A program made the position numbers and the translations under genes. Under the pieces are notes generated by a model. It was not told where the DNA came from, made no database searches, and saw nothing but the letters and a program-made list of their open reading frames with translations. 38,191 bases of DNA from contig LJUY01000019.1 in the NCBI GenBank assembly GCA_001304015.1, positions 1 to 38,191 on the forward strand, read 5' to 3'. Below are positions 6,397 through 13,734 of this stretch, in pieces. Each line of letters starts with the position of its first letter. The stretch's first letter is position 1. This stretch comes from a candidate division Zixibacteria bacterium SM23_81 (lineage in GTDB: Bacteria; SM23-81).

Positions 6397-6939
6397 TCAG
6401 GGATTCGAGGATTCAAGGGGTCCCACCCTACTGTCTCCAAACCTCAAATCAAAATCCAACATCTGGTCACCATCGAAGACAAATCGACCATCAAAGGTTC
6501 TTCCGCTCAACATGACTGGCACCCAGTGGCTGTCGTCCTCCCACATCTGTTCATACGGTATCGCGTCGATGGGCGTCCAGATCGGCTCCGCCTCATCGGT
6601 CTCCTGCGGACTTCCTACACAATCTTTGGCCACGAATACATATACGTGCAACGAAAGCCCATCAACAAACTGAAAGCGAAGCTCCCCCATTTGTCGAATA
6701 CCAACAGGTATTACACAAAGCTCCTCCTGCGCCTCCCGAACGGCACCTTCTAACGGTGTTTCCCCCGATCCAATCCGCCCCCCGGGCGCATTGATCTTTC
6801 CTACCCCCAGGCCCTTTCTCTTTCTGATCAGGAGCACCTGCCCATCCCGAATCACAAAGACGAGTGTAGCTCGTTGTTGTGGCTTCCAATTTTGCCAGTC
6901 TATGTCCCGCAGTCTCAATCTATCCTCACGCCTTGACAT
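6397..6939 (-). CDS. Nudix hydrolase (MutT/MTH1-like)
   Basis: A 180-residue Nudix protein, expected to hydrolyse a nucleoside diphosphate linked to another moiety. The full Nudix box is present: G54-x5-E60-x7-R68-E69-x2-E72-E73-L. It is preceded by RKRKGLGVGKINAPGG, which resembles the segment before the box in MTH1/8-oxo-dGTP-type enzymes; substrate assignment from this is inference. The frame is open for 48 more codons upstream, but those lie inside the preceding gene. The chosen ATG 6939 overlaps that gene's stop by one base (TGATG), indicating translational coupling, and the family's first strand follows soon after. Last gene of the ten-gene minus-strand array; shares a bidirectional terminator with lemA. 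Confidence 0.85.
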   Translation of the reverse strand: MSRREDRLRLRDIDWQNWKPQQRATLVFVIRDGQVLLIRKRKGLGVGKINAPGGRIGSGETPLEGAVREAQEELCVIPVGIRQMGELRFQFVDGLSLHVYVFVAKDCVGSPQETDEAEPIWTPIDAIPYEQMWEDDSHWVPVMLSGRTFDGRFVFDGDQMLDFDLRFGDSRVGPLESSNP

Positions 6940-7811
6940 CACCGGGGGCTGTGAGCATGAATCTTCATCCTCTGCATCCCGAAGATAACTCGCTTTACCT
7001 TTTGCCTCTCTTCCACCGGGGTCAGCAGCTCCAATCGCGACGCTGGCCAATCCAGGCTGGAGACCAGGCCCAGGCCGAGACACTCACCTTGACCATCGTG
7101 CAACCCTACGATCTGTCCAGACCAATTGGCGCGCTCTTCCCCGGGTGCAATCCCCTCAAGAGCCAGGCTGTCCATGGTGAGATTCAGCTGAGCGGCCCCC
7201 CTGAGGTAGTTTGCCCAAGCCTGCTCCCTGAGCTTCCTGCGGCGAGCCGTCGATTTGCGCCGGATGCCCGGGGCCGACTTCAGCTGGTGGCAGGTCAAGT
7301 CCTCCTGCTCGTGGCACAATTGAGTCAGAGATTCCAAGTTCACAGTCCTGGTCAGCAGGACCATGCGATCCGGTCCCACCATCTCCATCATTCCCCGAGC
7401 CAGCCTCCAGGCGAACTTCCCCTTGACCAATCCGCAGCTGTCCACCACGATCAGGGATAACTTCTTGCCCCTGGCCCTGGCCACCATCTTAGCCACTCCC
7501 ACGCCCATGCGAGAAAAGTGCCCGGCGGGGGAATGAGATCCGATGAAATAGAGGGCCTCTGCTGGAACGGCGCTGAGCTCCGGAAAGGGCTTCTCCATTA
7601 TGCCCATGCCAATGGCAGCCGGAGGGCCGATATGGGACTGGCCCACGTCGGCATCCACCACGGCAACCTTCAGGCCGGCCTGTGCTCCGGCATTGGCCAA
7701 AAACAAACAGAAAGCGGTTTTGCCCACATCCCCCTCGCCGGCCACCATCACCGTTCCCGGAGACTCGATTATTCTCCCAATGGCGTGCTGCCAATGTGTG
7801 GGGCAGCGCAT
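6939..7811 (-). CDS. Clp1/Grc3-type polynucleotide 5'-hydroxyl kinase
   Basis: A 290-residue P-loop protein of the Clp1_P type, the family that phosphorylates 5'-OH RNA (or DNA) ends with ATP or GTP. The Walker A loop is GEGDVGKT at residues 25-32. The family-specific block VDADVGQSHIGPP lies at 52-64, and a Walker B-like IVVDSCGLVKGKFAWRLARG strand-helix follows near 120-140 with the MVGPDRMVLLTR strand. The Arg-rich segment RRKSTARRRKLREQ at about 182-195 fits the basic region of the family. A C-terminal beta domain ends the protein; the eukaryotic N-terminal extension is absent. GGAGGG stands nine bases before ATG 7811. It is encoded in the same array as a KptA 2'-phosphotransferase. Substrate (RNA or DNA) is not determinable from sequence. 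Confidence 0.8.
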   Translation of the reverse strand: MRCPTHWQHAIGRIIESPGTVMVAGEGDVGKTAFCLFLANAGAQAGLKVAVVDADVGQSHIGPPAAIGMGIMEKPFPELSAVPAEALYFIGSHSPAGHFSRMGVGVAKMVARARGKKLSLIVVDSCGLVKGKFAWRLARGMMEMVGPDRMVLLTRTVNLESLTQLCHEQEDLTCHQLKSAPGIRRKSTARRRKLREQAWANYLRGAAQLNLTMDSLALEGIAPGEERANWSGQIVGLHDGQGECLGLGLVSSLDWPASRLELLTPVEERQKVKRVIFGMQRMKIHAHSPR

Positions 7812-7840
7812 GACGCATAACCCTCCGGTTAAAGTGAATC

Positions 7841-8686
7841 CTAACGCCCCGAGCTGTCTGCGGGCCAGATGGCCATGATATCCCGGGTGGTCAACAGTTC
7901 CTCAAACTCTTCCTCCCGCATCTCCGACAGTGCCCTTTCCACCAGACGATACGCCAGATACATCCCCGTCCGGGGAGGTATACCAGCACCGGGTTTTCCT
8001 CGTTGAAAAAAGACTGGCACCAGGCGTGAGGATGTGAGCTCTCGTTCGGCTGTGGTTTTTAAAAGCTGTTCGTTTTGCTGACACCAGTTCAATCGCCGTC
8101 GGGACATGAGCAGGTGGTCGAACAGCCTTCGCTGGGGATAGACTCGCTGAGAGAAATATACGCTTAGCCCTTCTGAGAGAAGTTTTTGGCCCAAGGTTTC
8201 CGGCTCTGTTTCCGCGCATGAGCCCAGAGCCAGGTAGCGGGCACAGTGGCAGTATTCATGAGCTAAAATGATGTCCAGGAGTCGAAAGTCCTTAAACCGC
8301 TCCAGACCGATGCCGATGGCCGGCCGACTGTTCACGTTTACGACGAATCCATCGGCACTGAAGAAGCCCACTATGAGGTAAACGTCCGGTTCCGGAAGCC
8401 TGGGCAAATGGGCCCGGCAGCGAGACAGATTTTCCTGCACGATGTCCTCCGGCCTGCTCTGGCCTATGAGATGTTCTAAAGCCGCATAGTGGCCACGCCG
8501 AACCTGCCTGACCCTGTCCTGCAGTGTCCGTACATCCATCAGGGGAAAGAAGGTTCTCCAGTAGGCCCCGAAGAAGTTTTTATGAGGACGAAAATACATC
8601 TCCTCATAAACCTCCCAGGGATCTTCCCCGACCTCCAGGACCTCCAGGAAGCGGAAGAAATCCTCGTAGATGGGAAAAACAGCCAT
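7841..8686 (-). CDS. Putative Zn-dependent protease, DUF2268-like
   Basis: A 281-residue soluble protein with a zinc-metallopeptidase signature: LAHEYCH, with H143-E144-xx-H147, and a downstream LLSEGLSVYFSQ helix where E172 is placed to be the third zinc ligand. This is the gluzincin layout seen in DUF2268 proteins. No signal peptide or membrane helix is visible, so it should act in the cytoplasm. GGGAGAG lies six bases before ATG 8686, and the start is separated from the DUF72 stop by a single base, indicating coupling. Substrate unknown. The match is by motif and order, not by alignment, so a neighbouring gluzincin family is possible. Confidence 0.7.
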   Translation of the reverse strand: MAVFPIYEDFFRFLEVLEVGEDPWEVYEEMYFRPHKNFFGAYWRTFFPLMDVRTLQDRVRQVRRGHYAALEHLIGQSRPEDIVQENLSRCRAHLPRLPEPDVYLIVGFFSADGFVVNVNSRPAIGIGLERFKDFRLLDIILAHEYCHCARYLALGSCAETEPETLGQKLLSEGLSVYFSQRVYPQRRLFDHLLMSRRRLNWCQQNEQLLKTTAERELTSSRLVPVFFQRGKPGAGIPPRTGMYLAYRLVERALSEMREEEFEELLTTRDIMAIWPADSSGR

Positions 8687-8687
8687 T

Positions 8688-9407
8688 TCAGCTCTCCCGG
8701 CTCTCCACCAGGTCTCGAAAACGCAGGGCGTCCTGATACCTGGTCATGTTGTTAAATAGGCACAGGCTGAGGGGCTTGTCGACGCACATCTGGTACAATT
8801 TCTCCAGGTCTTCATCGGAGTAGCGATACCGATACCCGCCCATGCCGTGCAGCCGAAAATAATTGAATTTCCCGTGCTGGGGAGGCCGGGCAAAGGGATC
8901 CACAGCATGGACCAAGTTTAGCTCTCGGCACAGCTTGCCGATGAGCTCACCAGACCATCGGCCCCGGGGCTCCCAGGCAAAAGAGAGGTTTTCTCTTTCC
9001 GCTGTTCTAAAAAATTCCCTCAGCTGAGCCAGGTTCTCCTCCTCAGGCTGGAAACTGGCCGGACACTGGAACAGGACGATCTCGGTCCTGAGGGCTTGGG
9101 CCACTTCCTGGGTTCGTATCCAGGCTTCCCGGACATCCTCTGTGGGTCGAAAGGACCCGTAACGATTCCTTTTGTCATCTGGAATTTTGACCCTGAGCCT
9201 GCGGTACGTAGGGCTGGAGGGCGTATGGGTGATGAGCTGCCAGGCTTTGAGTACAAACTGAAAACTTTCAGGCACTTCTTTGCGCCAACGGAGAGCCGTC
9301 TCCACTTTGGGAGGCTGGTAGAAGGTCTTCTGGACCTCCACCAGCTTAAGCTCTCGGCCATAAATCAACTTGGCTTTAGGAAATCCACAGCACCCTATCT
9401 GGATCAT
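8688..9407 (-). CDS. DUF72 (YecE-like) TIM-barrel protein
   Basis: A 239-residue DUF72 protein. Family landmarks are the N-terminal IGCCGFP (residues 3-9), FYQPPKVETALRWRKEVPESFQFVLKAWQLITH (about 29-61), ILFQCP-like VLFQCPASF (about 111-119), FAWEPRG (a variant of FEFRH) and YFRLHG near 182-187. A SDEDLEKLYQ segment and LCLFNNM at the end, equivalent to YvyFNN, complete the set. The fold is a TIM barrel of unknown enzymology. The start ATG overlaps the kptA stop by four bases (ATGA) and the stop is one base before the protease start, so all three are translated from one message. Confidence 0.9.
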   Translation of the reverse strand: MIQIGCCGFPKAKLIYGRELKLVEVQKTFYQPPKVETALRWRKEVPESFQFVLKAWQLITHTPSSPTYRRLRVKIPDDKRNRYGSFRPTEDVREAWIRTQEVAQALRTEIVLFQCPASFQPEEENLAQLREFFRTAERENLSFAWEPRGRWSGELIGKLCRELNLVHAVDPFARPPQHGKFNYFRLHGMGGYRYRYSDEDLEKLYQMCVDKPLSLCLFNNMTRYQDALRFRDLVESRES

Positions 9408-9953
9408 ACTTCGTCAGGATCTGAAGTAACTATGAACTGTGGTGGCACAAACTCGACCAGATACACATCCCCTAATAGGTAAAAGTCGAGCCCCTCCCGG
9501 TACACTTCCCCTGCCCTTACAGTGAGGATCGCAGGCTTCGAATCTCGCCGCTTGCCCACCTGATGGGCTTGTTTCTCCGTCAGACCCAGGTGTACATACC
9601 GACGTCCCCCAGGCAGCAAGCCCTTCTTCTGGATGGAGTCGACAAACCCTCTGGCCGTGCCATGATAGAGGAACTCCGGGGGCTCAGACGACTCTAATTG
9701 AAGCGTCACCTCTTGAGAGTGGCCATATCGGGCTCTGTATTTTCTCTCCTGAAATCTCAAAGCGAAGCTTGTGTGAGGTCTTCACCAGCTCCCGGATGTC
9801 ATCCACATGTACACTTAGGGCGCCGGCCAGCTCACCAAGAGAGACAAAGCCCTGGGAATCAAGGGTCAAGCCATGCTTCTCCGGCCCGTGGCGCAGGATG
9901 TAGCTCATCCGTTTGCTCAGCTGAATTTGGCAGAGTCTGGCATCTTTCATCAT
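9404..9953 (-). pseudogene. kptA: RNA 2'-phosphotransferase gene with a +1 frameshift
   Basis: KptA/Tpt1 removes a 2'-phosphate from RNA in an NAD+-dependent reaction. Two overlapping frames together encode a complete protein of about 182 residues. The upstream frame, from ATG 9953 or 9950, carries LSKRMSYILRHGPEKHGLTLD...GFVSLGEL...TSHKLRFEISGEK. The downstream frame carries YRARYGHSQEV, PPEFLYHGTARGF, LLPGGRRYVHLGLT, VGKRRDSKPAILTV and VPPQFIV. The frames meet at a run of four A on the coding strand (9740-9743); one extra A explains the shift, since three would give GEK-YRARYGHS as in the family. All motifs are intact on both sides, so decay is recent or the insertion is a sequencing error. 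The gene starts seven bases after the AmrS stop and overlaps DUF72 by ATGA. Confidence 0.85.
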
Positions 9954-9960
9954 GTTACTT

Positions 9961-11067
9961 TTATAATCCCACGCTCCCCAGGCCATGAGGGCTTATATAG
10001 CGGCCTACAATGGGGATCTTTTCCCCACAAGTTGGGCAATGACCGTCCTCGATGGCGTGGGTGAGAATTTCGTAGTTCCGCCTTTCGATGAGAGTTCGCT
10101 GGCAGCTGGGACAATATGTATTTTCCCCTGGATGACCAGGGACGTTGCCCAGATAGACAAAACGCAGGCCGGCGTCTAAGCCTAACTGACGAACCCGTTC
10201 CAGGTTTTTTATGGGTGTGGGCGGGAGATGGCTCAGATGTCGATGAGGAATGAACCGGGTGATGTGCCAGGGTGTATCCTGGCCCAGACGGTGGCAAATC
10301 CAATGGGCCAGGGCTGTCAACTGCCTCTCATCGTCGTTGTGTTGCGGAATGATGTTGGTGATCACCTCCACGTGCATATTCCATTTGTGCCTGGCCCGCT
10401 CGGTTACCTCCAAGATGCCAGCGTGGTCTTTTACATGAGCGATCCGGCGGTAAGCATCCTGGGAAAATCCCTTGATATCCACGCGATACGCATCCAGAAA
10501 CGGCCCTAAAAGATCCAAGCCCTGGGAGGTGATAAATCCGTTGGTCACCACATTTGTGAACAGGCCCATCTCCTTGGCTTGCTTAGCCCCCTCCAGGATA
10601 TACTCCAACCACAGCGTGGGCTCGTTGTAAGTCCAGGAAAGGCCCTGACAGCCTGACTTCCGGGCCAGACGAACCGACTCTTGAGGAGAGATGAAGGTGG
10701 TGCCCCTGTCCAACGCCTCCCGAAACTCGGCATCCAGCTGGACGTGAGCGATCTCCCAGTTCTGACAGCCGGGACAGCGAAAGTTGCACCCCACGCTGCC
10801 CAAAGACAGATAGCGACTGCCGGGGTAGAAGTGGAACAGCGGTTTGATCTCGGCGGGTGCCACCCTCCAGGTGGAGACCCGTCCGTAGATGAGGGTGTAA
10901 AGCCTACCATCTCGGTTGATTCTGGTAGCACAATATCCCAACCCTCCTAAGGGAATGATGCACAGTCGCTGACAAACCAGACAGCGAGCTCGGCCCCCCT
11001 TCATCCTCCGGTAAAGAAGTGCCTCTCGGCCATCCTCCTGGCTGTCACCTCTCTCCGACCGCATCAT
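9961..11067 (-). CDS. amrS: AmmeMemoRadiSam-system radical SAM enzyme (AmrS, PflA-like)
   Basis: A 368-residue radical SAM protein. The cluster motif CX3CX2C is C94-C98-C101 in VGCNFRCPGCQNWEIA, and SAM-binding segments follow (GLSWTYNEPTLW near 155-166, TNVVTNGF, VDIKGF). An N-terminal segment contains C29, C32, C36 and C46 (CLVCQRLC...GYCATR), and a C-terminal zinc-ribbon-like pair CPSC...CPTC lies near 323-351. This is the architecture of the radical SAM member of the AmmeMemoRadiSam system, named for its co-occurrence with AMMECR1 and Memo proteins; neither partner is in this window. The substrate is unknown. The ATG overlaps the AIR-synthase-like stop (ATGA). Confidence 0.88.
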   Translation of the reverse strand: MMRSERGDSQEDGREALLYRRMKGGRARCLVCQRLCIIPLGGLGYCATRINRDGRLYTLIYGRVSTWRVAPAEIKPLFHFYPGSRYLSLGSVGCNFRCPGCQNWEIAHVQLDAEFREALDRGTTFISPQESVRLARKSGCQGLSWTYNEPTLWLEYILEGAKQAKEMGLFTNVVTNGFITSQGLDLLGPFLDAYRVDIKGFSQDAYRRIAHVKDHAGILEVTERARHKWNMHVEVITNIIPQHNDDERQLTALAHWICHRLGQDTPWHITRFIPHRHLSHLPPTPIKNLERVRQLGLDAGLRFVYLGNVPGHPGENTYCPSCQRTLIERRNYEILTHAIEDGHCPTCGEKIPIVGRYISPHGLGSVGL

Positions 11068-12068
11068 GAGCCCTCGAAGAGCCGAGTCACTTCATCCCTT
11101 TTGAATATGGGCAGCGCAGAGCCATCTTCCCAACACACTTCTCGTTGGGCGGTGGCGGTGGCGATAGCCGCCGCATCGATACCCGCTCCCGACAGGGCAT
11201 TTAAAGCACCCTGGGAGTCCTTCGGTCCGACAGCTATGAGCAAAGCCCCTGAGGCGATTGCTCCCAGAGGATCCAGTCCATACTGCTCACACAGACGGAC
11301 CGTCTCCGGCAGGATGACGATGGCCTCTCGACTGACCCTCAAGCCCACCCCAGAGGCTTGTGACAGTTCCCAGAGGCCCATGGCCAGACCTCCCTCCGTG
11401 GGATCATGCATGGCGTGTACCCGAACCACCTCCGTGGCAACCATGGCGTCGCGAAATACTCCAATGCCGGGATCATAAAGAAACTTCTTACATCTTTCTA
11501 GAAATTCATCACGATACTTAACTCTAACCTCTTGTTCTTTTTCCCGTGCGATGAGAGCTGTGGCCTCCACGGCGATTCCCTTGGTCAGAATGATCACGTC
11601 CCCAACCTGCGCGCCCGCGGAGGTCACCAAACGATCCTTGGCCACCTCCCCCAGCATGGTACCCACCACGATGGCACGGTCCAGCCCCGAGGTGATCTCG
11701 GTGTGCCCTCCAATCCAGGACACACCCAACTGTTGGCAAGCTCGCGATAGCTGGTCAAAAATAACTCGAACCAGCTTTTTGGTGGTCTGCTGCTCTGGAA
11801 GGAGCAGAGTGGCCAGAAACCACCGGGGTGCTGCGCCCATGGTGGCGATATCGTTGGCATTGATGTGAACGGCGTACCAGCCGATGGCCTCGGTGGCAAA
11901 GGTGATGGGATCGGTGCTGGCCACCAGATAGGATGAGCCCATATCGATGACGGCGGCGTCCTCCCCGACGCGAGGGCCGACAATCACCTGAGCATCAGCC
12001 CGGCAGTGCTCCCGCAAAAGCTCATCCAGGTAGGTTGAGCTCAACTTGCCCACTGCCAGCCTGTTCAT
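11064..12068 (-). CDS. AIR synthase-related (PurM/HypE-like) protein
   Basis: A 334-residue protein of the PurM/HypE/ThiL superfamily of ATP-using dimeric enzymes. Features are GPRVGEDAAVIDMG (about 31-44), the STDPIT metal/ATP segment, HINANDIATMGAAPRWFLATLLLP (about 68-91), GGHTEITSGLD and ILTKGIAVEATALIA. HDPTEGGLAMGLWELSQASGVG (about 218-239) and a final EDGSALPIFKRDE complete the pattern. The C-terminal PRIC cysteine motif that HypE carbamoylates is absent, so this is not a standard hydrogenase maturase. GTG 12071 is also in frame, but ATG 12068 has AAGGAG eight bases upstream. The start lies 47 bases inside the DUF488 gene and the stop overlaps amrS. Reaction unknown. Confidence 0.8.
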   Translation of the reverse strand: MNRLAVGKLSSTYLDELLREHCRADAQVIVGPRVGEDAAVIDMGSSYLVASTDPITFATEAIGWYAVHINANDIATMGAAPRWFLATLLLPEQQTTKKLVRVIFDQLSRACQQLGVSWIGGHTEITSGLDRAIVVGTMLGEVAKDRLVTSAGAQVGDVIILTKGIAVEATALIAREKEQEVRVKYRDEFLERCKKFLYDPGIGVFRDAMVATEVVRVHAMHDPTEGGLAMGLWELSQASGVGLRVSREAIVILPETVRLCEQYGLDPLGAIASGALLIAVGPKDSQGALNALSGAGIDAAAIATATAQREVCWEDGSALPIFKRDEVTRLFEGS

Positions 12069-12519
12069 CACACTCTCTCCTTGTCACGGACCGCCAAGTC
12101 CGATCCTGATCGATGATGTGGACCACTCGCCAGCCCAGATCCTCCAGGGCCGTTGCGATGAAACGCCGGTGACATCTCCATGGAAATCGTTCGGCACATA
12201 GGAAAACCACTTTTCTCTCAAGGGCTAATCTTTCCAGGCGATCCAGCCCTAAGCGAAACTCGGCCGTTTTCAGGTGTTGAACATAGCCTCCCGCCCGGTA
12301 ACCTCCTAGCAGATCCCCGAGATAAAAATACTCCAGCCCCCTCCTCTCAGCCAGGCTCGCTAGAATCTTCCGCGAGAAGTGAGGCCATCGGCTAATGGGA
12401 AAGCGCCGGACGTCCACAAGGCGACGGATGTGGTGCTGGGCTAGCAGGCAAAAAAGTTCCTCGGCAGATCGATTGCTGGATCCCACTGAGAATATGGTTC
12501 TCTGTGCCAATTTACCCAT
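12022..12519 (-). CDS. DUF488 family protein
   Basis: A 165-residue DUF488 protein. The family's VDVRRFPISRWPHFSR block is near residues 36-51, followed by LEYFYLGDLLGG and LFLCAE-like VVFLCAERFPWRCHRRFIA near 105-123. No enzymatic function is established for the family. A GTG codon is in frame just before, but ATG 12519 has GAAGG six bases upstream. The 3' end overlaps the next gene by 47 bases, the longest overlap in this array. Downstream neighbours are the AIR-synthase-like and AmrS genes; TIGR04076 lies upstream. Confidence 0.88.
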   Translation of the reverse strand: MGKLAQRTIFSVGSSNRSAEELFCLLAQHHIRRLVDVRRFPISRWPHFSRKILASLAERRGLEYFYLGDLLGGYRAGGYVQHLKTAEFRLGLDRLERLALERKVVFLCAERFPWRCHRRFIATALEDLGWRVVHIIDQDRTWRSVTRRECDEQAGSGQVELNLPG

Positions 12520-12546
12520 CACGTGCCTTCGAGGGGCTTTTTACCA

Positions 12547-12840
12547 TCAGCCTTCCTGGCATATCTCCAGGATCACCGTTCCTCCTCCGGTACGCTCACA
12601 CGGGTCCAAACACTGAACATAAGCCACCCCATCCGAGGTGCGATTAAGACCCAGCTGAGCGGGATCGACGCCATGAGAAAGGGCTACGTAATAGGGCATG
12701 ATGGACGCCAAAGAGTGCATACAAACTCGACAGGAGTGCTCACAGTCAAGTATATACCCTTGTTCCAGAAAGAAGACATCCTCCAAGCTGTAAACGGGAC
12801 AATGCCCCTTTATCTCCTTCACCCGGATGACGGTTCGCAT
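12547..12840 (-). CDS. TIGR04076 family protein
   Basis: A 97-residue cysteine-rich small protein matching the TIGR04076 pattern. It has an N-terminal VRVKEIKGHCPVY, a conserved middle CEHSCRVCMHSLASIMPYYVALSHG and a C-terminal YVQCLDPCERTGGGTVILEI. The paired cysteines suggest a metal or redox site, but no function is known. GTG at 12846 overlaps the comF stop, while ATG 12840 has AGGA eight bases upstream and is preferred. It lies between comF and DUF488 in the minus-strand array. Confidence 0.82.
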   Translation of the reverse strand: MRTVIRVKEIKGHCPVYSLEDVFFLEQGYILDCEHSCRVCMHSLASIMPYYVALSHGVDPAQLGLNRTSDGVAYVQCLDPCERTGGGTVILEICQEG

Positions 12841-12845
12841 TTTCA

Positions 12846-13622
12846 CTATCCTTTCTTGGCTTCCCCCGATGCCCCCGGCTCCACGGCCCTGGCTATGGTA
12901 ACCACTGAGACCTGGGCGGCTCCCGCCCTCAAGAGGGTTCGGGCACAGGCGTCGGCCGTGGCGCCCGTGGTCAAGACATCGTCCACCAGAACAATCCGTC
13001 TATCCTGAATTTGCCGGGACCCCTTGATCCGAAAGGCGTCCTGAACGTTCTCCACCCTTGCGCTCAAGTTCAATTTAGATTGAGATTGAGTATTTATGGC
13101 GCGAACCAGAACTTTGTCCAGGAGCGGCAGGCCTGTGATCCTGGAAAGATCCCGAGCCAATAGCTCGCTCTGATTATAACCCCGGGCGCGACACTTAACC
13201 GAGTGAAGGGGCACCGGGATAAGCGCCTCCATTGGAGAGTATCGAGCATCCCCCCTCACCGTTGCGCCCATGAGGGCAGCCAAAGGCCTGCTTAAACTCA
13301 GCTTTCTACGATATTTAAACAGATGAATGATCTTCTGAAAGGTCTCGTCAAAAGGACCATAGGACCGGGCAAAGGAGAAAACGTGGTCGCGTACTTCACA
13401 GGCGGAACACAGCAGGTTTAGAGGGGAGGTAGGGAGACCGCACCTTGGACAGAAGGGAGCAGCGATGCAACTTAAAGTTTGCCAACAGCCAGCGCATATG
13501 ACCGCATCCTCCCTGCTCAGCTCTCGGCCACAGACTCCACAGCGAGATGGATAGATGAAATCCAGCAGATCCCCCAGGAGCAGCTTCAAGAAGTTGACCA
13601 AGATGTCAGCCCCGTGGCGCAT
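12846..13622 (-). CDS. comF: ComF family phosphoribosyltransferase-like protein
   Basis: A 258-residue ComF/GntX protein. It has an N-terminal double zinc ribbon (CGVCGREL...CAGC and CPRCGLP...CSAC, about residues 28-75) and the linking IHLFKYRRKLSL segment. A phosphoribosyltransferase domain follows with LIPVPLHSVKCRARGYNQSELLA (about 133-155), LNLSARVENVQDAF and the PRPP loop IVLVDDVLTTGAT (about 210-222). ComF homologues are linked to DNA uptake in Firmicutes and to less clear roles elsewhere. The hydrophobic VNFLKLLLGDLLDFIYP start is typical. No strong ribosome-binding site precedes ATG 13622. It is the first gene of the ten-gene array; the 112 bases upstream contain no convincing promoter. 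Confidence 0.9.
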   Translation of the reverse strand: MRHGADILVNFLKLLLGDLLDFIYPSRCGVCGRELSREDAVICAGCWQTLSCIAAPFCPRCGLPTSPLNLLCSACEVRDHVFSFARSYGPFDETFQKIIHLFKYRRKLSLSRPLAALMGATVRGDARYSPMEALIPVPLHSVKCRARGYNQSELLARDLSRITGLPLLDKVLVRAINTQSQSKLNLSARVENVQDAFRIKGSRQIQDRRIVLVDDVLTTGATADACARTLLRAGAAQVSVVTIARAVEPGASGEAKKG

Positions 13623-13734
13623 AATGTCAATTCCGGTATCCAGGTAGGGGGAGAAGGATTCCCAACAAACTTCATCTATAAAAACTAGGAAGTGGCGTTA
13701 ACAGAGGATGTCCCGAAAACTCCTGGCTCCGGTA

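Noticed and set aside
6879-7460. Plus-strand frame of 193 codons
   Set aside because: Antisense to the Clp1-type kinase and Nudix genes, whose motifs and overlaps are clear.
9740-9743. Programmed -1 frameshift in kptA
   Set aside because: The required change is +1, and no X-XXY-YYZ slippery site or downstream pseudoknot is apparent.
9404-9953. Two independent small genes instead of one kptA
   Set aside because: The two frames carry consecutive, non-overlapping parts of one KptA family sequence and meet at a single homopolymer.
13623-13734. Promoter for the comF array
   Set aside because: The only candidates have poor -35 boxes or 15-base spacers, so none is listed as a feature.
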